64,000 nucleotides of DNA, from positions 2,356,001 to 2,420,000 of the forward strand of contig NZ_CP158687.1 of assembly GCF_040580765.1 (NCBI RefSeq). Reading direction: 5' to 3'. The number at the start of each line of letters is the position of its first letter. The stretch's first letter is position 1. This DNA comes from Lentibacter algarum. GTDB taxonomy: Bacteria > Pseudomonadota > Alphaproteobacteria > Rhodobacterales > Rhodobacteraceae. Below are positions 47,557 to 55,810 of this stretch, one piece after another. The position numbers and the translations under genes are program-made. Under the pieces are notes generated by a model that made no database searches, was not told where the DNA came from, and saw only the letters and a program-made list of their open reading frames with translations.

Positions 47557-47730
47557 CTCAAGATAACGAAGACCGCCATGGAATAATTTAGTTGAGGAGG
47601 CCGAAGTCGCCGAGGCCAGATCGTTCATTTCTGACAAACACACACTTAAACCACGACCCGCGGCATCCCTGGCGATACCACATCCATTTATGCCGCCACC
47701 AATGATAAGCAGATCAAAATCTGAGTTCAT
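47557..47730 (-). pseudogene. glpD: 5' remnant of glycerol-3-phosphate dehydrogenase
   Basis: The first 58 codons of a GlpD-like flavoprotein remain. The FAD-binding dinucleotide fold LLIIGGGINGCGIARDAAGR and TSASSTKLFHGGLRYLE are intact. Homology stops exactly at the inner edge of the IS right end, after the codon for Glu58; the open frame runs 22 codons into the IS. The rest of glpD is not on the other side of the IS. Initiation at 47730 is preceded by AGGGAGG. Confidence 0.85.
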
Positions 47731-47986
47731 AGTACCCTCCCTTAAACACCAAAAAGTGGCCGCAATCAATTAGTGACAAAATTCGAACACAAAAGGAAGT
47801 AAAAAATGTTCGAATTTACTCGAATTCACCAAGGGTTTGATATTAAACTATAATACCATTATCTTTGCCGCCCAACCCACCAGAACGCTGCAGTTGCAGC
47901 GTAAAAAATAGCGTAATTTAACGAAAGAATCGTGACTTAGCCTCAAACCGCATTAAAACGAACATTAGAGCAAAAAGGATGAACAA

Positions 47987-48763
47987 TTGGCGTTAACAAT
48001 TCGAAAACCAGAGATCATAGCGATTGCCCGTCGCGAAGGTAAAGTTACTGTTGACGGCCTTGTTGCATACTTTGGCGTTACCCCACAGACTATCAGGCGT
48101 GATTTAACTGATTTGGCCGAAACAGGTGAACTTGAGCGAGTGCACGGAGGAGCCATACTACCATCAACGACTGTCAATATTGCCTACCATGAACGCCGCA
48201 TGCTCAATCAATCCTCAAAAGTTGATATAGCCCGTGCCTGCGCTGTACGGATCCCAAACGATTGCGCAATTTTTCTAAGCATTGGCACCACAACCGAAGC
48301 CGTAGCGACGGAACTGCTCAGCCATGAAGGCTTGCTAGTCGTAACAAACAACATCAACATCGCAACAATCCTATCAGCGAACAGTAAAGTGGATGTAATC
48401 GTGACAGGCGGTCAGCTACGCCCATCAGACGGCGGACTTGTTGGCAATCTGGCACAAAACACTATTGATCAGTTCCAATTTGACTATTCCATTATTGGGT
48501 GTTCAGCCCTACGTGCCAACGGGGACCTCATGGACTTCGACATGCAAGAGGTCACCGTTAGCAAGACGATCATCCAACATACCGAGCATGTGATTTTAGT
48601 CGCCGATAGCTCTAAATTTGATCGAAAAGCACCCGCTTTCGTAGCACCAATCAGTAATATTTCAACTTTCATTACCAATGCAGAACTGCCAACCGATTGT
48701 AAAACAACATGTGACGCCGCTGGAACGCAGGTCGTTTTCTCGAACTCTCCCAATTTGAGATAG
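47987..48763 (+). CDS. glpR: DeoR/GlpR-family repressor
   Basis: A 258-residue DeoR-type regulator starting with TTG at 47987 after AAAGGAT. The HTH is VTVDGLVAYFGVTPQTIRRDL, followed by ERVHGGAI, then a sugar-phosphate-binding domain with SIGTTTEAVATELL. It is divergent from the glpD remnant and was probably its repressor, sensing glycerol-3-phosphate. With glpD destroyed here, its remaining targets are unknown. No stop or frameshift is seen. Confidence 0.83.
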   Translation: MALTIRKPEIIAIARREGKVTVDGLVAYFGVTPQTIRRDLTDLAETGELERVHGGAILPSTTVNIAYHERRMLNQSSKVDIARACAVRIPNDCAIFLSIGTTTEAVATELLSHEGLLVVTNNINIATILSANSKVDVIVTGGQLRPSDGGLVGNLAQNTIDQFQFDYSIIGCSALRANGDLMDFDMQEVTVSKTIIQHTEHVILVADSSKFDRKAPAFVAPISNISTFITNAELPTDCKTTCDAAGTQVVFSNSPNLR

Positions 48764-49913
48764 AGTAGGTATTTACACTCTACATATTCAAAAAATGCAT
48801 CGCCGCACTTTAAAAGAAGGCACTGACAGAATTAAAGTAGTGGCTTAATGCCACCCTCTTTTTAATTCCGCGAGAACCGACTCCAATGGCCACAAACGCT
48901 TTTTGAGCGTGCAAAGCTCTTGATAAATACTCCGACTACCGGCGCGCTAAATCAAAGTGTTCAACACAGCGGTTCCGCACTACCCCCCCCAAATATCAAC
49001 ACAAACACACTTATACGCGCACCTAAAATATTTCCATGTAAGTCACTGCTTGCAAACACATAATTTATACCGCCTTCATTGCGCATCCAGGCCTGAAGAT
49101 TAGGCAAGACTAAACACACACTCCCGTAGACTTGTTGGTGCGCCCTGCCATAGTTTTGTGGTGAGGCACAGGACATGCGGCAGCTACGCGACAGCACACA
49201 TCTGATACTAGACTGCGAGGTGCTTATGTATTGGCGTGAGCGCTGCAAGCAATGGCAAGAAGCATTTGTGATTGATGGGCAAACCACAATACGTCCAGCT
49301 AAAGCCCCTTACAGCACTTCTGGCGCTAAAAATGAAAAGTACCTCCGCGTACCCTCATCCAGAACTCCCCAGAAGGACCCAATGCATGCGAATTTTGTCC
49401 TTAAAAATTGCCTAATCTTTATGGCATGAGCGCTTTTGGAGATTATGAATGATTACAATATGCAAGCCTTACACATTCCCACAGGGCAGCCTGGCCAGAA
49501 GGACTCGCCCATTTGACTGTTTTAAAGTTACTAATAGCTGCTCTAAAATAAAAGAAGAGGACAAATAGCGGAATGAACAACTCCTAAATCGTGCCGCCTC
49601 GCGCGTGAGCGCGCGTGAGCAAAAGGTCCGTACCAAAAATTGTATTCGTATAAAGTTTTCGTAAACGCAGACAACAAGAGTTACACACGCCGGTTCTTAG
49701 TTAATTGGAATATGGAATTGAACTCCCCCCTGCCCTTCCGGGAAACTATTTGACACAATAGATCGATACAGATTGGTAAATGACAATTTTAAAAGCGTAT
49801 AGCTATAAAGCGTGTAGCTATGATGAAGAAGACAAAAGTGTAACGTTAAGTGTAACGCGAATGCCCATGAACTAATATTGTCATTTTAATTCATACGCTT
49901 AACAATATAATGC
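48764..49913. other. 1.15-kb region without a convincing gene
   Basis: Frames of up to about 108 codons occur on both strands, but none has a ribosome site, recognisable domain or coding bias. It is AT-richer than the core genome and contains short tandem repeats: AAAGCGTATAGCTAT with a near-copy at 49792-49821, AAGTGTAACG twice at 49836-49857, and GCGCGTGA repeats near 49598. It looks like decayed accessory DNA between the glp remnant and the tRNA-Leu integration site. Confidence 0.5.
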
Positions 49914-50000
49914 TGGTACCCGCGGCCGGACTCGAACCGGCACGGCCTATACGGCCTAGAGATTTTAAGTCTCCTGTGTCTACCATTCCACCACGCAGGC
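49914..50000 (-). tRNA. tRNA-Leu (TAA)
   Basis: Read on the minus strand: acceptor GCCTGCG pairs with CGCGGGT (two G-U pairs), the D-arm contains GGTGGAATGGTAGACAC, the anticodon loop contains TAA between GGAGACT and AATCTC, a long variable arm follows, the T-arm is CCGGTTCGAGTCCGG, and a genomic CCA is present at the 3' end (49914-49916). Its first 54 nucleotides coincide with the left copy of the element's direct repeat, so the 5' half and upstream promoter belong to the integrated element. Confidence 0.95.
49947..50000. repeat. left attachment site (54-bp direct repeat)
   Basis: A perfect 54-bp copy of the sequence at 59178-59231, spanning nucleotides 1-54 of tRNA-Leu including the anticodon arm. 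It marks the left junction of the integrative element; crossover occurred somewhere inside it. Confidence 0.95.
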
Positions 50001-50054
50001 ACTGTTATTTTATTGACTTATCTCAACATACTTCCATAGGTTTATACCACAAAC

Positions 50055-50077
50055 TGTCTACCAAATGTCTACCAATC
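50055..50077. promoter_or_regulatory. candidate integrase arm site, left end
   Basis: Two copies of TGTCTACCA (50055-50063 and 50066-50074), which also occurs inside the attachment repeat at 49977. A related block, TGCCTACCAAATGTTGAC, lies near the right end at 59112. Matching blocks at both ends of the element fit integrase arm-type binding sites. Confidence 0.4.
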
Positions 50078-50093
50078 AAACCTAGAGACTTTC

Positions 50094-51410
50094 ATGCCAA
50101 TCAATAACTCAATCACTCAAGTGACCCTTCAGAACATCAAGCCAACTGGCAAAGTGCAGTTCATTAGAGATGATTCACTTAGTGGCTTTGGTATCAAGGT
50201 AACCGCTAAAGGAAAAGCCTCATATTTTGCAGAGAAGCGTGTCAGAGGCGGTCGGACAGTTCGCAAACAAATAGGTGATGTCTCCCTCTTGAGCCTCAAA
50301 GAGGCGAAACAAGAAGCACAAGAACTGTTGCTACGACTGGCTAAGGGTGAGGATGTAGTCAAAACAGCAGTCATTGAAGCAGCACCTCAGAACAGTCTTG
50401 CTAAGTCACTCGACCGCTACATCACCATACGAACAGCAAAAAAGCTCAAAGCCTCGACAGCAGCCAAGTACAGACAACAGGTCACTCGCTTATTTGATGA
50501 CTGGCTCACTATGCCTGTGCACGCTATCTCAGCCTCAATGGTTGAAGACAAATACACCCGCCTCCTCAAAAGAGGTAAAAGCGTCAACTACATCAACAGT
50601 GCATTTCGCACTCTAAAAGCTGTTATCAACTCTACAGGTGTAGCAACAAATCCTGTTACAAAAGCCTCTCGTATGTGGGCGCTTAGTCTAAGCTCCGAAC
50701 CAAAGAATACCTTCCTGCGGTCAGGTGACATAAAACAACTACTTGGCGATTATTCGAGACTTGTTTGGGCATCTGATCCAACACGCCCCGACCTGCACGC
50801 CTTCTTGGTGTTCGTACTGCTAACGGGGTGTAGAAAATCAGAGGCTCTCTCACTCAAGTGGGCGAACGTAACAGATAGAGAAATCACCTTTAAGAACACC
50901 AAAAACCATTCCGACCACACCATCCCAAATGTTGGCCTGATTTCGGACGTGATAAATCACCGACGTTACCCCAACCTACAAGATAGTGAGCGTGTGTTCC
51001 TGATGACAGACAACATGCTCAAAACTCGCCTTAAGAAAGCACGAGAGCGAGGCGATATAGGCTCATTCATTGTACATGATCTTCGGCGGACGTTTGCGGA
51101 ACACTCACAACTGGCAGGCTTCTACCCCCACCAAATATCCTTGGCACTAAACCATTCAGCCAATGATGTGACCCGAAAGAATTACCTAGCAGGGAAACTG
51201 GCCAAGCTATCTAATCTTAGAAGCATGTATTCAGTGTATCAAAACCAACTCATCTCATACGTCAACGGGGGCAACGATGAGGCGGGCGTAGCCAAAGACT
51301 ACAATGGGGGCGGCATAGACGGTATGCTACAACAATCGCTGATCTCAAGCCTTCCCCAGTACTACAAAACCGTTCATGGTGAGCTTGTTGAAGAGATACT
51401 CGAAAACTAA
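50094..51410 (+). CDS. int: tyrosine recombinase integrase
   Basis: A 438-residue phage-type integrase: N-terminal DUF4102-like arm-binding part (DDSLSGFGIKVTAKGKASYF), a SAM-like core-binding domain, and a catalytic domain. The catalytic residues are visible: arginine in LTGCRKSEALSL, the HxxR box as VHDLRRTFAEHS, histidine in LALNHSANDVT and the tyrosine in TRKNYLAG. It starts 93 bases from the tRNA-Leu 5' end, so its promoter region and the tRNA promoter share the same short stretch in opposite directions. Confidence 0.95.
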   Translation: MPINNSITQVTLQNIKPTGKVQFIRDDSLSGFGIKVTAKGKASYFAEKRVRGGRTVRKQIGDVSLLSLKEAKQEAQELLLRLAKGEDVVKTAVIEAAPQNSLAKSLDRYITIRTAKKLKASTAAKYRQQVTRLFDDWLTMPVHAISASMVEDKYTRLLKRGKSVNYINSAFRTLKAVINSTGVATNPVTKASRMWALSLSSEPKNTFLRSGDIKQLLGDYSRLVWASDPTRPDLHAFLVFVLLTGCRKSEALSLKWANVTDREITFKNTKNHSDHTIPNVGLISDVINHRRYPNLQDSERVFLMTDNMLKTRLKKARERGDIGSFIVHDLRRTFAEHSQLAGFYPHQISLALNHSANDVTRKNYLAGKLAKLSNLRSMYSVYQNQLISYVNGGNDEAGVAKDYNGGGIDGMLQQSLISSLPQYYKTVHGELVEEILEN

Positions 51411-51516
51411 CTGGGACGTGTGAAGTCTGGCAAAACCACACTTAGTATCCAAACTCATTATGTTTGATTTTTGAGATCGGGATTAACCTCATAAATAAGA
51501 GGCTCCACAACCCCAA

Positions 51517-51711
51517 CTACACTACGTGATATGTGTTATCACCCCTAATGCCACAGGCCCTACACACGGCCCTCTGACGCACCTCATGCGTGGTTGTGTC
51601 ATTACTCGTTGTTAAGATTAGATCAGCAATCTTATAACTGAACTTATGACCACAAGCACTGCACGTGAGGTCCATGCGTTTGTTACATACCGCAGCTAGC
51701 TTCGTGTTCAT
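51517..51711 (-). CDS. 64-residue zinc-ribbon-like protein
   Basis: Cysteine pairs CSAC and CRAC about 35 residues apart, in MDLTCSACGHKFSYKIADL and QRAVCRACGIRGDN, suggest a zinc ribbon. It is encoded opposite to the integrase. No ribosome site is strong. Function unknown; one of three tiny Cys-rich genes next to the integrase. Confidence 0.55.
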   Translation of the reverse strand: MNTKLAAVCNKRMDLTCSACGHKFSYKIADLILTTSNDTTTHEVRQRAVCRACGIRGDNTYHVV

Positions 51712-51852
51712 GTGGTAAGCCCTATGTTGCTAAAGTGACGTATACTGCAAGCAAGCCAATAGCGCTGACGACAGACGGGCTGCCACGAAATTGATTGCCA
51801 AGTTGTAAAGATATATGGAAACTATATCCCAAGGCAAATTCTGGAGAGTAAA

Positions 51853-51984
51853 ATGGCTGAATGTGGATGCGGACGTAGCCCGACTGGCAAATGTGTGGGT
51901 TGGCACAATCTTAGTGAGGAGCAGTATTTGGAAAAGAAGGCTGAGCACGAAGCAAAGCAAGCTGCGAAGAAATCAGATAAGTAA
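51853..51984 (+). CDS. 43-residue CGCGRSPTGKC protein
   Basis: A tiny gene with GGAGAG ahead of its ATG. The product begins MAECGCGRSPTGKCVGWHNL and continues into a charged helix rich in Glu, Lys and Ala ending in KKSDK. The CxC...C arrangement with a following GWH suggests a metal-binding knuckle joined to a short helix. I recall similar short sequences from marine phages and bacteria, but cannot cite a family. A longer frame crossing the same DNA lacks these features. Confidence 0.6.
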   Translation: MAECGCGRSPTGKCVGWHNLSEEQYLEKKAEHEAKQAAKKSDK

Positions 51985-52112
51985 TCACCCAAGATGGCGC
52001 TGGTGTTTTATGAGGTGCAAACCCAGCACGCCTCTATATTGAAAGCGTAAGTCTTTGGAAAAAGAGATAGGTATGTTGGTCAGCCCCAAAACACCTTATG
52101 TGTTTGAGGCAA

Positions 52113-52301
52113 ATGGATAACTTTCTTAACCCAGCCAATAACCACAAGCAGCGATGTCCTAGGTGTCAGTCCCCACTGAACACTGTAGTCGTACACGGAC
52201 ATGAGCAATGTACGGTTTGTAAGTCCAACATCTTTGAGTGCTGTTCAGGGGATACTTGCGCTACGGATTACAATCTGAGTGTCGGGTATAAGCGGGGGTG
52301 A
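52113..52301 (+). CDS. 62-residue Cys-rich zinc-ribbon protein
   Basis: Begins MDNFLNPANNHKQRCPRCQS after a GAGG ribosome site. The CPRC and CTVC pairs, 22 residues apart, make a classic zinc ribbon, and a further cysteine cluster FECCSGDTC follows. Likely a nucleic-acid or protein-binding knuckle; specific function unknown. Confidence 0.6.
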   Translation: MDNFLNPANNHKQRCPRCQSPLNTVVVHGHEQCTVCKSNIFECCSGDTCATDYNLSVGYKRG

Positions 52302-52403
52302 ATCGAGTAAGGCTGTTTCGACGTGAAACATCACATTCTTGATGGTGAGAGCTCCCAGTGCTACCTGTAGGTTATCTCACTAGCTTACAGGAATGCTACT
52401 CTC

Positions 52404-52907
52404 ATGATGTTCTCACCTGCCAAAGCGGCAACCAAAGCAGGCGTTAGTCGCAAGACTGTTATGAACAGCATCAAGAGCTTGGAGTTACCCGCCCATAGGA
52501 ACAATCAGAACCACTGGGTGATTAGGCCTATTGATCTAGCTAACTGGATAAGGGAGCGTGATAAACGTAGCCCAAAAGCTCTCCGTGAGAACGCTCGTGG
52601 TATACCACACTTAGCTCCCACACCACAACATGAACTGGACGCATTAAAGGCACAGCTACAGCTAAGCTTCGTTAAGCAGAGGCTAGAGGCATCCGAGCAG
52701 GACAATGAGAAGTTGAAGCAGGAGGTCGTGGAACTCAAGGCTGAGCTAAAAGAAAGCCGTGATCAGCTGAGCCAAGTCTGGCGGGAGGTGACTGATAAGT
52801 TGGTCAGCTTAGCGAGACCTCACAAAAGACGTGGTCCATTCGTTTTAACCGAAGACATGCGTGCAGATGGTGGCAAGGACAATATCACGAACCTGTTCAT
52901 CGACTAA
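52404..52907 (+). CDS. HTH plus coiled-coil protein, possibly replication or partition
   Basis: A 167-residue protein. Residues 3-45 form a MerR-like helix-turn-helix (SPAKAATKAGVSRKTVMNSI), residues 75-135 a long coiled coil (EASEQDNEKLKQEVVELKA), and the C-terminus is basic then acidic. The layout recalls small plasmid DNA-binding proteins placed beside replication or partition genes. On an element with no par or rep gene of known type, a role in its own copy control or segregation is plausible but inferred. Confidence 0.65.
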   Translation: MMFSPAKAATKAGVSRKTVMNSIKSLELPAHRNNQNHWVIRPIDLANWIRERDKRSPKALRENARGIPHLAPTPQHELDALKAQLQLSFVKQRLEASEQDNEKLKQEVVELKAELKESRDQLSQVWREVTDKLVSLARPHKRRGPFVLTEDMRADGGKDNITNLFID

Positions 52908-53294
52908 GGTGCTACCTTTAGGTTTGCTGAGATTTGAGCGGAGCGAGCGTATTGTAAAAAAGAATTTTTGTCTTGGATTCATATCGGCAAGCCAACCAAG
53001 GCGGTTTCTCCTGCGCATAAAATAGGGGTCCCATGCTTTCGTTGAGGAACCATACAGGCTCAAGTCAGGTGTAAATGCACACTGCCGGCCTGCAAGCTCA
53101 TGGCCCCTAGAGAGGCTCCCAGCGCCTCCACCAACGCACCTTCATTTGCTGCGCTGTGGTAGCTTGCCATGTAGTTTAATGTCCTGCTGGTGTAGTCACC
53201 CACGTTTATTGAGCAATCTTACGAGAGCCTTTTCCGATACCTCAGGTTACTTATGGTAAACAGAAGTTGATAATCCAAACTACCCGCTAACACT
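52908..53294. other. 387-bp gap in the element
   Basis: No gene with start signals is visible. Between 53085 and 53140 there are several short GC-rich inverted motifs, but no conserved RNA or terminator that I can identify. Confidence 0.4.
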
Positions 53295-53519
53295 ATGCCT
53301 TACGCTGTCGTTAATCCGAGTATGACAGAGCAAGAACGCCATATAATCATATCCGTCTGGAACGACATGACTTTGCGTAAGAAGCTAGAGGATAACCCCT
53401 ATAGCCTGACACATGATGAACTTTCAGCACTTAAAAATAATGACCGGTTGGACATTGAACTTAAGGGTTTACAAAACGATGTTTCAGTTAAGAACGTGTT
53501 TACAAAGATAAGGGGTTAG
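53295..53519 (+). CDS. 74-residue unknown protein
   Basis: Small soluble, mostly helical protein, MPYAVVNPSMTEQERHIIIS to the basic end NVFTKIRG. Start may instead be the internal ATG at 53322. No recognisable motif. The neighbouring gene on the opposite strand is the resolvase. Confidence 0.45.
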   Translation: MPYAVVNPSMTEQERHIIISVWNDMTLRKKLEDNPYSLTHDELSALKNNDRLDIELKGLQNDVSVKNVFTKIRG

Positions 53520-53657
53520 TAAGGCTGTGATTGCACGCATCTTTAGAGGCGGACCTCTACAAAGCACTCATAATTGCAGTTTACTCTTCTCTGTTTCTCA
53601 ACAAGACCTGTACAGCTTTTGAGGGGCCACACCTTGCTGTACCCACGTGGGGCAACA

Positions 53658-54209
53658 TCAAGCAGTTTCAGTATTCAGTATCCTGTGAACTGACATACGG
53701 CTAATGCCCATCTGCTCAGCAATCTTGTATGTGCTCTTACCATCAGCCTTCAACTGATGAACCTTCTCACGATCAATACGTTTCTTGGTTCCCTTGTAGA
53801 CACCTTTAGCCTTCGCCTTGGCTATGCCCTCAGCTTGTCGCTTCTTAATGATGTTCCGTTCAAACTCGGCAAAAGCCCCCATCATCTGCAACTGTAGCTT
53901 AGCGAAAGCATCATCTGCCTCAGCAGAGAACGTCAGTCGCTCAGACAGAAAGCTGATAGAGACACCCTTGTCGTTCAGCGTACTGATGATGTCCTGCAAA
54001 TCTCTCAGGTCTCTCGCCAGTCGATCAATCGAATAGACGACAACAGCATCACCTTCACGAGCGTAGTCGATCATGGCTTGTAGTGCTGGCCTATCCTTAG
54101 CTGACTTACCTGACAGCTTCTCTTCAAAGACCTTATCGACTTCCCCAAGCTCCTGACGATCTAGGTTTTGGCCTTCGCTAGAAACACGTTTGTATCCGAT
54201 CACAGACAT
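53658..54209 (-). CDS. serine recombinase (resolvase/invertase family)
   Basis: A 183-residue small serine recombinase. The catalytic serine is in GYKRVSSEGQNLDRQ, the conserved arginines in YSIDRLARDLRDLQ, the long E-helix in LQMMGAFAEFERNIIKKR and a C-terminal HTH in STYKIAEQMGISRMSVHRIL. Such proteins resolve dimers or invert segments. A complete copy of the candidate RNA ends 275 bases upstream on the same strand. It gives the element a second recombinase besides the integrase. Confidence 0.92.
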   Translation of the reverse strand: MSVIGYKRVSSEGQNLDRQELGEVDKVFEEKLSGKSAKDRPALQAMIDYAREGDAVVVYSIDRLARDLRDLQDIISTLNDKGVSISFLSERLTFSAEADDAFAKLQLQMMGAFAEFERNIIKKRQAEGIAKAKAKGVYKGTKKRIDREKVHQLKADGKSTYKIAEQMGISRMSVHRILNTETA

Positions 54210-54484
54210 AGTAGCCCCTTACGGTAACATCTGATACTAGACTACAGTGATTCTAGTCACATCAGCAAGAGAAATAAGTCTAATGTTACCCCAAAAGCAG
54301 TAACACAGTAACAGCACCAATACGCTACACCCCATGTTACTGATGGGTTTAAGCTGAGCCGCTATCCATCACGGCTATCTATGAAGGTTAATCCAACTAG
54401 CTTTGTGGCTTTCACACTAAGCTGCTTGCTGCGCTGCGATATCGGTTTGATAGGGCCTAAAAAGGAATTAGGATAACAAAGAAG

Positions 54485-54621
54485 AGCCCTACGTAGATTA
54501 TACGCAGGGCTGAGTTTGTTGTTGCCACCACAGCAACAGGGACATGTTCAGTTACAACACAATGATCGGTTTAAATCAAAAATCAAGTGACAGGATCACA
54601 TTGGTGGGGGTGCGAGGGAAT
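54485..54621 (-). ncRNA. candidate structured RNA, copy 1
   Basis: A 137-nt sequence that aligns without gaps to 55404-55540. On the minus strand the 3' end folds into a stem, AGCCCTGCGTA with TACGTAGGGCT (one mismatch), followed by CTTCTTTGTT, a weak terminator tail. An inner hairpin GTTGC-loop-GCAAC precedes it. Of the 60 positions nearest the 3' end, 53 match copy 2; the central 40 positions diverge. No open frame is conserved between the copies. It lies upstream of the resolvase gene and downstream of the peroxidase-like gene. Confidence 0.6.
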
Positions 54622-54765
54622 ATGATCCACAATCCGTTTCAGGCATTTCTACTGTCTGCTCATGGATAGGGCCTAATTATCCAATGCTGGATGCAGGTAT
54701 ATGTTTTACAAAAGGTGAGCCATCTATCTGCAAGGCTAGAACAGTATTTCACCAGCCTGTTGGAC

Positions 54766-55332
54766 CTAGTGAGATTTTGTTAACTGCGCTTCTATAGCTT
54801 TGGTAATTTTACCAGCCATCGGCTTTGTCGTTGAACTCCAAGAACCAACGACTTGTCCATTTACGCCAATGAGGATTTTATAAAAGTTCCATTCTGGGGC
54901 GTACCCAGCTTGCTCAGACATTGCTTTGAAGAAGGGGTGGGCATCGGGACCTTTAACAGAGAGGCTCGATGTCATTGGCATATCTATATCATAGTTGAGT
55001 TCGCAAAAATTCTTGATCTCAGCATCACTGTCTAATTCTTGTCGGAAGTCATCTGACGGCACAGCGATAAGACCAAAACCCTCATTGCGATACTTGTCAT
55101 AAAGTCTTTGGAGGTCAGCATACTGCTTTGTGAAGGCGCAACGAGATGCGGTGTTTACCACCAAATAAGGCTTCCCAGCCCATTGCTCTGTACTGATCGT
55201 CCCTCCTTCGATTGCAGGGAACTTGTAATAAGTGACCTCAGTAGCTCGAACTATTGGTGCTGCTATGCAGAAAAACACTGCCAACAGAAATGTAGACAGG
55301 TTTTGTTTTAATGATTTGATAAAATTTAGCAT
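54766..55332 (-). CDS. secreted glutathione peroxidase-like protein
   Basis: A 188-residue protein with a signal peptide (LSTFLLAVFFCIAAPIVRA). The peroxidatic cysteine lies in VVNTASRCAFTKQYADLQRL, glutamine in DFRQELDSDAEI and the conserved tryptophan in PEWNFYKILIG. It is the cysteine form, likely thioredoxin-dependent, exported to the periplasm. Unusual cargo for a small integrative element. The start at 55332 is chosen because the earlier ATG at 55395 gives a charged stretch before the signal. Its start lies 72 bases after the terminator of RNA copy 2. Confidence 0.85.
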   Translation of the reverse strand: MLNFIKSLKQNLSTFLLAVFFCIAAPIVRATEVTYYKFPAIEGGTISTEQWAGKPYLVVNTASRCAFTKQYADLQRLYDKYRNEGFGLIAVPSDDFRQELDSDAEIKNFCELNYDIDMPMTSSLSVKGPDAHPFFKAMSEQAGYAPEWNFYKILIGVNGQVVGSWSSTTKPMAGKITKAIEAQLTKSH

Positions 55333-55403
55333 AGCCGTGTTACGCCAATAATCTGCGGTTGGATCAGACAAGAGGTTCGATTGGATAATATGCACAATAA
55401 AAA

Positions 55404-55540
55404 AGCCCCACGTTGGATATACGCAGGGCTGAGTTTGTTGTTGCCATCACGGCAACTGGGACAAAATAATACCCATTAACCTACAGGTCTCTAGCAGAAA
55501 AGCAAGCTACAGGATCACCCGTGATGGGCCGCAGGGGAAT
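55404..55540 (-). ncRNA. candidate structured RNA, copy 2
   Basis: A 137-nt sequence on the minus strand, homologous to copy 1. It ends in an AGCCCTGCGT / ACGTGGGGCT stem followed by six T residues, a canonical intrinsic terminator, 72 bases before the start of the peroxidase-like gene. The hairpin GTTGC-loop-GCAAC is kept while its loop differs from copy 1. The 5' part contains GTGATCCTGT as in copy 1. It could be a free small RNA or a leader that attenuates the peroxidase-like gene. Confidence 0.65.
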
Positions 55541-55810
55541 GTGGGCTGTCCTACCCACCAGTGGAAATTAGCCTTTTGAAAAGAAAAAATGTGCGGCAGA
55601 GGGTGTTGTAGCAACGCCCAGCTAGTCGAACTGTTTCGAGTGATTGGAGTAAGCTGTGTGTATTTCGACCCAGATCAATTTGTGCTCTAAGCCAATAACC
55701 CAGCTTCATTATAGTTTATTATTTTACTAAACTATTTAGCGTTGAGCAACACATAAAACATTGATTTATCTTATGACACCTGCTGGACTGGCAGTAACGT
55801 GAGGTTTGTA

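Noticed and set aside
48961..49287. Minus-strand frame of 108 codons
   Set aside because: Composition is Ser/Cys-rich with no domain or ribosome site; overlaps an equally unconvincing frame on the other strand.
49175..49429. Plus-strand frame of 84 codons
   Set aside because: No ribosome site or recognisable domain; considered a chance frame or a decayed gene.
54485..55540. CRISPR-like repeats
   Set aside because: Only two copies, 137 nt long and 919 bases apart, without spacer structure; no CRISPR array or cas gene was seen anywhere in the window.
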